Positions 45,625 to 56,943 of a DNA stretch of 64,000 nt are shown piece by piece. The DNA is from Lolium rigidum (lineage: Eukaryota > Streptophyta > Magnoliopsida > Poales > Poaceae): the NCBI RefSeq assembly GCF_022539505.1, contig NC_061514.1:250282124-250346123 (forward strand), in the 5' to 3' direction. Below the pieces are notes generated by a model, which did not search any database, was not told where the DNA came from, and was given only the letters and a program-made list of their open reading frames with translations. Positions within the stretch are counted from its first letter, which is position 1; every line of letters starts with the position of its first letter. A program made the position numbers and the translations under genes.

Positions 45625-47220
45625 TGATACGTCTCCGACGTATCGATAATTTCTTATGTTCCATGCCACATTATTGATGATATCTACATGTTTTATACAC
45701 ATTATATGTCGTATTTATGCATTTTCCGGCACTAACCTATTAACGAGATGCCGAAGATCCAGATTCTTTGTTTTCTCGCTGTTTTTGGTTTCAGAAATCC
45801 TACAAAGGAAATATTCTCGGAATTGGACGAAATCAACGCCCGGGGTCCTATTTTTGCACGAAGCTTCCGGAAGACCGAGGGGAAAGGAAGTGGGGCCACG
45901 AGGCGCCGACACAACAGGGCGGCGCGGCTCGGGCCCCGGCCGCGCGGCCCTGGTGTGTGGGGCCCTCGTGTGGCCCCCGCGTTGCCCTTCCGCCTACTTA
46001 AAGCCTTCGTCGCGAAACCCCCGCACCGAGAGCCACGATACGGAAAACCTTACCGAGACGCCGCCGCCGCCAATCCCATCTCGGGGGATTCCGGAGATCG
46101 CCTCCGGCACCTCGCCGGGAGAGGGGAATCATCTCCCGGAGGACTCTTCACCGCCATGGTCGCCTCCGGAGTGATGAGTGAGTAGTTCACCCCTGGACTA
46201 TGGGTCCATAGCAGTAGCTAGATGGTTGTCTTCTCCTCATGTGCTTCATTGTCGGATCTTGTGAGCTGCCTAACATGATCAAGATCATCTATCCGTAATT
46301 CTATATGTTGTGTTTGTCGGGATCCGATGGATAGAGAATACTATGTTATGTTGATTATCAATCTATTACCTATGTGTTGTTTATGATCTTGCATGCTCTC
46401 CGTTATTAGTAGAGGCTCGGCCAAGTTTTTGCTCTTAACTCCAAGAGGGAGTATTTATGCTCGATAGTGGGTTCATGCCTCCATTAAATGCGGGACGAGT
46501 GACGGAAAGTTCTAAGGTTGTGGATGTGCTTGTTGCCACTAGGGATAAAACATTGATGCTATGTCCAAGGATGTAGTTATTGATTACATTACGCACCATA
46601 CTTAATGCAATTGTCTGTTGTTTTGCAACTTAATACTCGGAAGGGGTTCGGATGATAACCTGAAGGTGGACTTTTTAGGCATAGATGCATGCTGGATAGC
46701 GGTCTATGTACTTTGTCGTAATGCCCAAATAAATCTCACAATACTCATCATATCATGTATGTGCATTGTCATGCTCTCTTTATTTGTCAATTGCCCGACT
46801 GTAATTTGTTCACCCAACATGCTATTTATCTTATGGGAGAGACACCTCTAGTGAACTGTGGACCCCGGTCCATTCTTTACATCCGAAATACAAATCTGCT
46901 GCTATTGTTCTTTACCGTTCTTTGCAAACAATCATCATCCACACTATACATCTAATCCTTTGTTACAGCAAGCCGGTGAGATTGACAACCTCACTGTTTC
47001 GTTGGGGCAAAGTACTTTGGTTGTGTTGTGCAGGTTTCACGTTGGCGCCGGAATCTCTGGTGTTGCGCCGCACTACATCCCGCCACCATCAACCTTCAAC
47101 GTGCTTCTTGGCTCCTCCTGGTTAGATAAACCTTGGTTTCTTTCTGAGGGAAAACTTGCCGTTGTACGCATCACACCTTCCTCTTGGGGTTCCCAACGGA
47201 CGCGTGTTGTACGCGTATCA
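45625..47220 (+). mobile_element. Element B 5' LTR
   Basis: 1596 bp, TG...CA, with the GATACGT/ACGTATC hairpin at its start. Open frames around 45660-46185 are GC-rich LTR sequence, not genes. Confidence 0.92.
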
Positions 47221-47231
47221 AGCTCTTTTTC

Positions 47232-47249
47232 TGGCGCTGTTGCCGGGGA
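47232..47249 (+). other. Element B primer binding site
   Basis: TGGCGCTGTTGCCGGGGA, one difference (T for C) from the tRNA-Asp complement found in elements A and C. Confidence 0.85.
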
Positions 47250-47455
47250 GATCAAGACACGCTGCAAGGGGAGTCTCCACAATCCAATCTCTTTACTTTG
47301 TTTTTGTCTTGCTTTACTTTATTTACTACTTTATTTGCTGCATTATATCAAAACACAAAAAAATTAGTTGCTAGCCTTACTTTATTTACTATCTTGTTCT
47401 TTATATCAAAAACACAAAAAAATTAGTTACTTGCATTTGCTTTACTTATTTCAAC

Positions 47456-48109
47456 ATGTTTCCTTTTAATTTTACTATAAAATATATACCTGTGGGACAA
47501 GGGTCTATAATTGGAAGAGATAATATAGAAGAATTTTTCACCCATGTTAGTATGCATGAAGATCTTAAAGATATACCCCTTGCAAAAGCTGTCCCTACTT
47601 ATGAAGATGTCTCTGTTTGTTTGGTACGCATGATGGAAGCTAGATTTATTAGTCTCAACCCCATGATACAACACATGTTTCTTACACTTTCTGATATGGA
47701 GCGGGGAGATAAGAGAGATTTTGTTCTAAAAGTCTTAGTGCGGGAATTTGCAGATATAGCTAAAGAAGCTAGAAAAGTTTTTAGTAAGTATGAAAGGCTT
47801 GGTACAATCACCGATTTTAAAAGAACACTTGAAAAAATGGATATGGATAGAATTAAGTACACTAATAATGTCAATAATGGTGGGGAGATTAAAGCACCAA
47901 TATCATGTAAGCTCCTAGCGATGCATGAAGCTCTAGATAATAATTATGCTTGGCTTATTCCTGAAAATTTGTTTGATGAGAGCAGCAAGCCCAAGACTAA
48001 TGAAAAGGGAGCCGCTGAAACTTATGTATCCAGCATACTATGCATGGTTGAGAAAACTCCCAACACCCCCGGTAATAATGTCGATGCATCATCTCTTGAT
48101 AATACTTGA
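47456..48109 (+). CDS. Unrecognised ORF of element B (217 residues)
   Basis: An intact frame placed where gag would begin, 206 bp after the primer site. It encodes a mostly helical, hydrophilic protein: N-terminal MFPFNFTIKYIPVGQG, a middle with charged helices (GDKRDFVLKVLVREFADI) and a C-terminal NNVDASSLDNT. The last residues, DNT, match the end of the element A ORF. No CCHC knuckle, protease triad or membrane segment is visible. It may be a gag-like or accessory protein kept for packaging. It is AT-rich and reads cleanly, unlike the ORF of element A. I do not recognise the family. Confidence 0.65.
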   Translation: MFPFNFTIKYIPVGQGSIIGRDNIEEFFTHVSMHEDLKDIPLAKAVPTYEDVSVCLVRMMEARFISLNPMIQHMFLTLSDMERGDKRDFVLKVLVREFADIAKEARKVFSKYERLGTITDFKRTLEKMDMDRIKYTNNVNNGGEIKAPISCKLLAMHEALDNNYAWLIPENLFDESSKPKTNEKGAAETYVSSILCMVEKTPNTPGNNVDASSLDNT

Positions 48110-48122
48110 TATACACTTTCTG

Positions 48123-48171
48123 CGCCTAGCTGAAAGGCGTTAAAGAAAAGCGCTTATGGGAGACAACCCAT
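48123..48171 (+). other. Two conserved hairpins after the element B ORF
   Basis: CGCC/GGCG (48123-48126 with 48136-48139) and ATGGG/CCCAT around AGACAA (48156-48171), same order and spacing as at 5578-5626. Confidence 0.55.
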
Positions 48172-50670
48172 GTTTTTACTACAGTATTTTTATTTTATAT
48201 TTGAGTCTTGGAAGTTGTTTACTACTGTATCAACATCTCCTTATCTTAGTTTTGTGCATTGTTGTGCCAAGTAAAGTCGTTGATAGTAAGGTTCATACTA
48301 GATTTGGATTGCTCACGCGATAGCAGATTTCTTTGTCTGTCACGAATTTTGACCTGCCTCTCTCGTAGGTAGCTCAGAAAAATATGCCAATTTACGTGCG
48401 TGATCCTCGGATATGTACGCAACTTTCATTCAATTTGGGCATTTTCATTTGAGCAAGTCTGTTGCCTCAATAAAATCCGTCTTTACGGATCTGTTCGTTT
48501 TGACAGATTCTGCCTTTTATTTCGCATTGCCTCTTTTGCTATGTTGGATGGATTTCTTTGTTTCATTAATGTCCAGTAGCTTTTTGCAATGTCCAGAAGT
48601 GTTAAGAATGATTATGTCACCTCTGAACATGTGAATTTTTATTATGCACTAACCCTCTAATGAGTTGTTTCGAGTTTGGTGTGGAGGAAGTTTTCAAGGA
48701 TCAAGAGAGGAGGATGATACAATATGATCAAGGAGAGTGAAAGCTCTAAGCTTGGGGATGCCCCGGTGGTTCACCCCTGCATATTTTAAGAAGACTCAAG
48801 CGTCTAAGCTTGGGGATGCCCAAGGCATCCCCTTCTTCATCGACAACATTATCGGGTTCCTCCCCTGAAACTATATTTTTATTCCATCACATCTTATGTG
48901 CTTTGCTTGGAGCGTCGGTTTGTTTTTGTTTTTGTTTTTGTTTGAATAAAATGGATCCTAGCATTCATTGTGTGGGAGAGAGACACGCTCCGTCTGTTGC
49001 ATATGGACAAATATGTCCTTAGGCTTTACTCATAGTATTCATGGCGAAGGTTGAATCTTCTTCGTTAAATTGTTATATGGTTGGAATCGGGAAATGCTAC
49101 ATGTAGTAATTCTAAAATGTCTTGAATAATTTGATACTTGGCAATTTTTGTGCTCATGTTTAAGCTCTTGCATCATATACTTTGCACCTATTAATGAAGA
49201 AACACCTAGAGCTTGCTAAAATTTGGTTTGCATATTTGGTCTCTCTAAAGTCTAGATAATTTCTAGTATTGAGTTTTGAACAACAAGGAAGACGGTGTAG
49301 AGTCTTATAATGTTTACAATATGTCTTTTATGTGAGTTTTGCTGCACCGGTTCATCCTTGTGTTTGTTTCAAATAACCTTGCTAGCCTAAACCTTGTATC
49401 GAGAGGGAATACTTCTCATGCATCCAAAATCCTTGAGCCAACCACTATGCCATTTGTGTCCACCATACCTACCTACTACATGGTATTTCTCCGCCATTTC
49501 AAAGTAAATTTCTTGAGTGCTACCTTTGAAATTTCCATTCTTTACCTTTGCAATATATAGCTCATGGGACAAATAGCTTAAAAACTATTGTGGTATTGAA
49601 TATGTACTTATGCACTTTATCTCTTATTAAGTTGCTTGTTGTGCGATAACCATGTTCCTGGGGACGCCATCATCTACTCTTTGTTGAATATCATGTGAGT
49701 TGCTATGCATGTCCGTCTTGTCCGAAGTAAGGGAGAGTTACCACTTTAATGGTTAGAGCATGCATATTGTTAGAGAAGAACATTGGGCCGCTAACTAAAG
49801 CCATGAATCATGGTGGAAGTTTCAGTTTTGGACATATATCCTCAATCTCATATGAGAACACTAATTGTTGCTACATGCTTATGCATTAAAGAGGAGTCCA
49901 TTATCTGTTGTCTATGTTGTCCTGGTATGGATGTCTAAGTTGAGAATAATCAAAAGCGAGAAATCCAAAATGCGAGCTTTCCCCTTAGACCTTTGTACAG
50001 GCGGCATGGAGGTACCCCTTTGTGACACTTGGTTAAAACATGTGTATTGCGATGATCCCGTAATCCGAGCTAATTAGGACAAGGTGCGGGCACTATTAGT
50101 ATACTATGCATGAGGCTTGCAACTTGTAAGATATAATTTACATGATACATATGCTTTATTACTACCGTTGACAAAATTGTTTCTTGTTTTCAAAATAAAA
50201 GCTCTAGCACAAATATAGCAATCAATGCTTTCCTCTTTGAAGGACCTTTCTTTTACTTTTATTGTTGAGTCAGTTCACCTATTTCTCTCCACCTCAAGAA
50301 GCAAACACTTGTGTGAACTGTGCATTGATTCCTACATACTTGCATATTGCACTTGTTATATTACTCTATGTTGACAATATCCATGAGATATACATGTTAC
50401 AAGTTGAAAGCAACCGCTGAAACTTAATCTTCCTTTGTGTTGCTTCAATACCTTTACTTTAATTTATTGCTTTATGAGTTAACTCTTATGCAAGACTTAT
50501 TGATGCTTGTCTTTAAGTACTATTCATGAAAAGTCTTTGCTTTATGATTCATTTGTTTACTCATGTCATTACCATTGTTTTGATCGCTGCATTCATTACA
50601 TATGTTTACAATAGTATGATCAAGGTTATGATGGCATGTCACTCCAGCAAATTATCTTTGTTATCGTTTA
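48172..50670 (+). other. Element B 3' internal region, non-coding
   Basis: About 2.5 kb without a long ORF. The first kilobase is collinear with element A (5627-6648). It contains two exact internal copies of the polypurine motif (48748-48761, 48806-48819). The rest is AT-rich with no recognised feature. Confidence 0.75.
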
Positions 50671-50707
50671 CTCGCTCGGGACGAGCGAGAACTAAGCTTG
50701 GGGATGC
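50671..50707 (+). other. Hairpin and polypurine tract before the 3' LTR
   Basis: CTCGCTC (50671-50677) pairs with GAGCGAG (50683-50689) around GGGAC. Four bases later comes the polypurine tract AAGCTTGGGGATGC (50694-50707), directly against the LTR. Confidence 0.75.
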
Positions 50708-52306
50708 TGATACGTCTCCGACGTATCGATAATTTCTTATGTTCCATGCCACATTATTGATAATATCTACATGTTTTATACACATTATATGTCGTATTTA
50801 TGCATTTTCCGGCACTAACCTATTAACGAGATGCCGAAGCGCCAGTTGTTGTTTTCTGCTGTTTTTGGTTTCAGAAATCCTACAAAGGAAATATTCTCGG
50901 AATTAGACGAAATCAACGCCCGGGGTCCTATTTTTGCACGAAGCTTCCGGAAGACCGAGGGGAAAGGAAGTGGGGCCACGAGGCGCCGACACAACAGGGC
51001 GGCGCGGCTCGGGCCCCGGCCGCGCGGCCCTGGTGTGTGGGGCCCTCCTCGTGGCCCCCGCGTTGCCCTTCCGCCTACTTAAAGCCTTCGTCGCGAAACC
51101 CCCGAGTCCCGAGAGCCACGATACGGAAAACCTTACTGAGACGCCGCCGCCGCCAATCCCATCTCGGGGGATTCTGGAGATCGCCTCCGGCACCCTGCCG
51201 GAGAGGGGAATCATCTCCCGGAGGACTCTTCACCGCCATGGTCGCCTCCGGAGTGATGAGTGAGTAGTTCACCCCTGGACTATGGGTCCATAGTAGTAGC
51301 TAGATGGTTGTCTTCTCCTCATGTGCTTCATTGTCGGATCTTGTGAGCTGCCTAACATGATCAAGATCATCTATCTCGTAATTCTATATGTTGTGTTTGT
51401 CGGGATCCGATGGATAGAGAATACTATGTTATGTTGATTATCAATCTATTACCTATGTGTTGTTTATGATCTTGCATGCTCTCCGTTATTAGTAGAGGCT
51501 CGGCCAAGTTTTTGCTCTTAACTCCAAGAGGGAGTATTTATGCTCGATAGTGGGTTCATGCCTCCATTAAATGCTGGGACGAGTGACGTAAAGTTCTAAG
51601 ATTGTGGATGTGATGTTGCCACTAGGGATAAAACATTGATGCTATGTCCAAGGATGTAGTTATTGATTACATTACGCACCATACTTAATGCAATTGTCTC
51701 GTTGTTTTGCAACTTAATACTTGGAAGGGGTTCGGATGATAACCTGAAGGTGGACTTTTTAGGCATAGATGCATGATGGATAGCGGTCTATGTACTTTGT
51801 CGTAATGCCCAATTAAATCTCACAATACTCATCATATCATGTATGTGCATTGTCATGCTCTCTTTATTTGTCAATTGCCCGACCGTAATTTGTTCACCCA
51901 ACATGCTATTTATCTTATGGGAGAGACACCTCTAGTGAACTGTGGACCCCGGTCCATTCTTTACATCCGAAATACAAATCTGCTCGCTATTGTTCTTTAC
52001 TCGTTCTTTGCAAACAATCATCATCCACACTATACATCTAATCCTTTGTTACAGCAAGCCGGTGAGATTCACAACCTCACTATTTCGTTGGGGCAAAGTA
52101 CTTTGGTTGTGTTGTGCAGGTTCCACGTTGGCACTGGAATTTCTCGTGTTGCGCCGCACTACATCCCGCCGCCATAAACCTTCAACGTGCTTCTTGGCTC
52201 CTCCTGGTTCGATAAACCTTGGTTTCTTTCTGAGGGAAAACTTGCCGCTGTACGCATCACACCTTCCTCTTGGGGTTCCCAACGGACGCGTGCTGTACGC
52301 GTATTA
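50708..52306 (+). mobile_element. Element B 3' LTR
   Basis: 1599 bp, nearly identical to 45625-47220. It ends GTATTA rather than GTATCA. Confidence 0.92.
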
Positions 52307-52311
52307 GCCAC

Positions 52312-55300
52312 CTCAAACACACAAACCCACACATCAAACCTCTGCATCATTACCCAGAGGGTTCAGAGTGAGCTAGGGTCCCCAACAAATTGTTGGCATT
52401 CCTCTAGCTCAAGACAATCAATTAAAAGAATCATCATTGTATCAGAGTTCATCCCATTTATCCATTTAATCAAGCCAAGCTAGACACATAATTGAAATAC
52501 ACAAGCAACCAGTGGTGTAGACACTTGCAAATGATCCAGAGGATCACTGCAAGCATCAGCAGATACTTGATCAAGCAAAAGCTTGCACAACACAAGATAT
52601 AGTGCTACACAGACACAAGGATAAGCACCAGATAGGCACAGACAGTAGGTTACCAAGCAACCAACAAGCAGCTGATGATCTTATGATCATCAGAGCTTGC
52701 TAGAGCATGCCAGGGCATGCTAGAGTCAATCCTAGCATCAATACATGGACCAGTTAATGAAATAGCCACAGTTAAGCAACAATTGCATCACAGATAATTA
52801 TACAAACAATTTTATAATTGTATCCAGAAGCACATCAGTAAGGAAATGATGTAGCTAGATAACAGACAAGCCTAGTAGAGATTTACCATGAGCTAGAGCT
52901 CAATGAACATCACACAGAGGCACTGGCACTTGCAAAAATGCAAGGATTCATCACAGAAATCAAGCCAGAGGCAGTTAAATAGTTACACAGCAAGAGCACA
53001 GCACCAGTAGCAAGCCCAGGAACAAGCTAGCATTGCAGGAGCATCACAGAATGCTCATGAGCAAGTGCTCATGAGCCACAGCAGCATAAAGGGCAAGCAC
53101 ACATGCATAATCCAGAGGGAGGAGAACAATAGCATGGCATAGGATAGGATCAGTAAGGCAATGGCAGCAGCTAGCTCGCAGCAGCAGCACACGCGCAACC
53201 AGTAACATACACACAACCCTAGCAAGCACGACAGCAACGACCAGTCGAGCAGTAGCTGTAGCACGACAAGGCATCTCCATGAGGAGGAGCAGCCACAACT
53301 CAGCTAGAAGGAGGAGAAAAAGAGAAGAGAAGGGGGAGGCGTACCTGGAGCACAGCACCACGGCGTACCCGTGGCGGCGCAGCGACACAGACCAGCCATG
53401 GCAGCGCCAAGCCACGGCCAGGCCAGGCGTCGCCGAGCGCAGAGGCTCCAGCAACACCACGACAAGGGCGCAGCAGCACCACAATGACCAGGGGCACCGG
53501 CGAGAGATGGATCGACGGCGGATCCGTGCGGGCCGTGTCGTAGAAAGGTTGGGGGCGAACAGACGCGGCGACGAATCACAGATCGACGCGGACCATGAGG
53601 TGCATCGTCGAACAACGGTTCATCAGCGCACCATCTCGTCGCCAGAGGTGGCCGGAAACGGCCTGGATAAAGCGGCGACGGTGAGGGCGACGGCGGATCG
53701 CCAGGGAGGGTGCGGTAGAGCTAGGGTTAGGAGAGGAGAAGGACGAAACGAGCGACTGGGTCGGTTGGACCGAGCCCAGTGGGCTGGTCCAACCTAACCA
53801 GCTCGGCTGCCTGACAGGTGGGCCCGAGGGGCATTTTGGACATTTCAAAAATGCCAATTTAAGTGAATCTTTCCAGAATTTCTAAAAAAAAATATAGCTC
53901 TAAAAAAATATGAAAACCACTCAGCATAAAATTCTCTATCATAGTAAAATATGAAATGGAATTTTTGACACAAATGAAATTAAGTCACAACTTAATGAAT
54001 ATTATAATCATTAAAAATCACACCTCATATTTTCAATAATGAAAATAAGTCCATAAATGCATTTGGATTTTAAAAACACATTGGCAACATTCCAAGGTAG
54101 TATTTTACCTTAAACAAAGTATCCCTAAATCATTCTTAGTAAACACCTCTTACATGAAATAATAAAGCATCGGGAAGGGGGGAACAAACCCTAAAAGATG
54201 AATCATGCATAATTGCTTCTTTAACCATTGCCCTTATCGGACAATGATGCTATCTTTCAGCAACAGAGGACAAGGGTCAGTCCACACCATCGAACTGCAA
54301 CACTTTGCAGTCTTCAGGCAAGTTCATCGCTTGCTCATGTCATTTGAGTATTTTTACCAAATTATTTGCAAAGTACTATACTTATCACTCTTGCATGAAA
54401 AGCAAAAGTACTACTTTCATAACTATGAATATGACTATGTGGTTGGCAATGGAACCATGGAATGTGTTGACATGGTGGAGGTTCCATTGCAATGGGTTTA
54501 TATCCATCTAGGATGAAACAACAAATGTCGTCCAGTGATTCTTGTGCCGTAAAACTCGTGTTAACCATAAGATCTGGAGTGGGACGGAGTAGTCAATCAT
54601 ATTTCCACCTCTTGTACATCAATGGATGCGCTTACCGTAGTCACTTGAATCCCGAGGGACAAACGGAGTGGTTGGGGAGCCCTAAGTCCCCACGGTAATG
54701 CGATCTATGATGGGTTGCATTGGTCGGCGAAGGACCATGGTTGTGACATGGTAGTTGTCGAGGTCGGAAGATATCCAAGTGATATAGCCCGGCGAGGACC
54801 CAAAGTTGGATTTGCAACAAAGGGTGGGTGTGCAAGGTAGCGGAGGAATATGATTGGCTAAGACCATATACCGGGCCTCACACCAAAGGAAGTGTGGACG
54901 GGGAAGCTGCCCGGTTGGCACCATGGTTAAGATCTCTTATGGGTAAAGCAACACACCTCTGCAGAGTGTAATGAATCGTGACTCGTCACTCCTCGTTCCG
55001 GGTTTTGGAACTGCGAACGCTGCCGGAAAGGAACCATGAAGTTCTAGTAAACCGGTGAAGGCTGACGGACATAGTTCTTCTTAATAAAAGCAACATTTTG
55101 AAGAAATGGTTATTAAAACATGCATTGGTATTAGACTTTCTGGTCTAGTATCGTAGCTAGTGCATTAAACACCTCTTTCCTAATATGAACTTGTTGAGTA
55201 CGCTCGTACTCATACCACTCTTAAATCCCATGCTTAGATTGTCTGAATCGACTTGAGGAGGACACCGATGTCCAAGAAGGAGCGGATGGGATCTGCTATT

Positions 55301-55714
55301 AAGAGCCAGACCTCTTCGGAGGTGTAGAGGGAGTGGATTACCTCATCGTCTACGGAGCCGGGGAGGGTTTCGAAGGAGAACAAGTGTAGGCTAGTAATGT
55401 AGGAGTAGTAACCGAGCAGTGTGAAACCTTTAGTACTTAGCTGCTCGAGGAGAATAAATGTATAACCTGCTAAGACTTCTATATTGTAAGTTAAGTCGGG
55501 TTCACCTCGAACCCAGGAGTATTCCTCTCTGGACCCAGGAGGAGCTCCAAGATGATGTATATATTTGGTTTGTAATAATGTATGAATGAGTTATGGACCA
55601 GCTATGTTCTGTTGTACTACTCTGAGGGATGTAACAATTGCGGATTGGTACTTCGTGACTGTTATATCAACGACTGGCATACTACAACATGCAGTGGTAT
55701 GCAAGGTCACCGCA
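52312..55714 (+). mobile_element. Element R 5' LTR, second part
   Basis: It runs from the element B target duplication to the terminal CA, followed by the primer site. It holds a GC-rich block (53040-53830) whose open frames on both strands are not genes, AT-rich DNA to 54200, and a region repeated at 61881-62169 (the last 290 bp). A TATATATTTGG word lies at about 55556. Confidence 0.8.
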
Positions 55715-55716
55715 GT

Positions 55717-55728
55717 TGGTATCAGAGC
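55717..55728 (+). other. Element R primer binding site (tRNA-iMet type)
   Basis: TGGTATCAGAGC follows the LTR end after two bases and is complementary to the 3' end of initiator tRNA-Met. Confidence 0.9.
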
Positions 55729-55930
55729 AAAAGCTTTGACCTTAGGTTGGAACCTAGTAAATGAGACAGAACGTTAGGAGTCAAATAGGATTATTAAAGA
55801 ATTCTCTAAAAATATGGTGTATATTCACTTGAGAATAAAACAATCATATCTTTTAGTGCGATAATTATTTATTATCACTATTATGATGCATCATTACTAA
55901 TATTATATTCTTTCTTATTCACAGCCTAAA

Positions 55931-56943
55931 ATGGCCAGTTCATGTTCCGGACGTAACGTGAAAGTGAAGGAATCAACTCTGAACGATTATGACGGAGGAC
56001 TCGCTGACATTCTCCGTGCAATGTTACTCGAATTTGGGTGCGATCCCCAAATCCGAGTAATGAAGTACATGTACTACGATGGTACAATGATCGGCGAAGT
56101 GTAGGGTAGGACTACAACTACCAGAATCCCTAGGAATGAGTGCAGTGATGCCAGCAGGAGAGGCTCGGACCATAAGAACAACCTATCACATAGCCATAAT
56201 GAAAGCCATCACAGACATTCGGGAACATAAGACTAAGGATCTTATTGGTTCCGAATTCGCACATATTCCACATATGGAGGAGGAAGATGATCCTATGTTG
56301 AACCACATTAAGTTTGCAAAGCGAAAGCCTGTAGAAGCCGCTAAGTACATGGATAACTGCCGAAACCTACTGACATTGTTCTTTCAGTTGAACCGACATC
56401 TGTCTGGGGCAATTGACACAATGTTGGATGAATTCACTGAGCCCAAGGAGGAGTCGAAGGGAAAGGAGCCGATGGAGGGTGAGGTTCACTCACCAGTTTA
56501 TTCAACTGGTGATTTTATTAGCATAGACAATCCAGAACCACAACCCACACCTATAACACCTAGGTACTTTCCAAGTAGCTCCCAAGGTGGATATGAGGGC
56601 GGAGAGGAATCTGAAAACCACCAGCGTTCCGAGACTCCTATTGAGAACTCCACAGGTTGGCGTTGGGGATCATTCATGGGGACTTATGGTGATCCAGTGA
56701 GATGTAATTCCGAGAGAGATGATGACGCCACAAACCAGTATCAGAATCATCAGTATAGTAAGGGCGATTATGAGGAATATCCGATAATGATAGAGTCGGA
56801 CACAGATGGAGGGAATGCTTATGATGGAGTCACAGGGGAGTACACCCCAGGGGAGGATTATGCTTCATTAAATAATCATTTTATGACCACAGATTTCTTC
56901 CTAGGATCATCCTCTGATTCTGACTACCAGCCGACTGGGAGAC
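55931..56943 (+). pseudogene. Element R internal ORF, frameshifted and interrupted
   Basis: It starts MASSCSGRNVKVKE and continues 58 codons to a stop at 56103. The reading continues in another frame with VGLQLPESLGMSAVMPAGEAR and runs to element C at 56944, where the frame enters LTR sequence. The first part has an acidic/hydrophobic globular pattern; from about 56430 it is acidic and Ser/Glu/Asn-rich with several YST/YTP-type low-complexity runs. It lies at the gag position 200 bp after the primer site. I recall similar unnamed proteins in Triticeae but no known domain. A related fragment sits at 36775-36985. Confidence 0.7.

Larger units (their letters stand above)
45625..52306 (+). mobile_element. 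Element B: complete non-autonomous Gypsy-type retrotransposon
   Basis: Two LTRs (45625-47220 and 50708-52306) flank a 3487-bp internal region. The target duplication GCCAC occurs at 45620-45624 and 52307-52311. It has the tRNA-Asp-type primer site at 47232 and polypurine tract AAGCTTGGGGATGC at 50694-50707. The internal region has one 217-codon ORF and no reverse transcriptase, integrase or RNase H, so it must depend on proteins made elsewhere. The final CA of the 3' LTR is TA. The LTRs are close to identical apart from CTG/CCG/CTCG-type differences, implying a young insertion. Confidence 0.93.

Noticed and set aside
45656..46185. ORFs of 145-172 residues in the element B LTR, also near 50831 and 3019
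   Set aside because: They fall wholly inside LTRs, overlap in other frames, and recur wherever the LTR does.
53044..53857. GC-rich ORFs on both strands of the element R LTR
   Set aside because: Same composition effect; lies inside a defined LTR with no motif.
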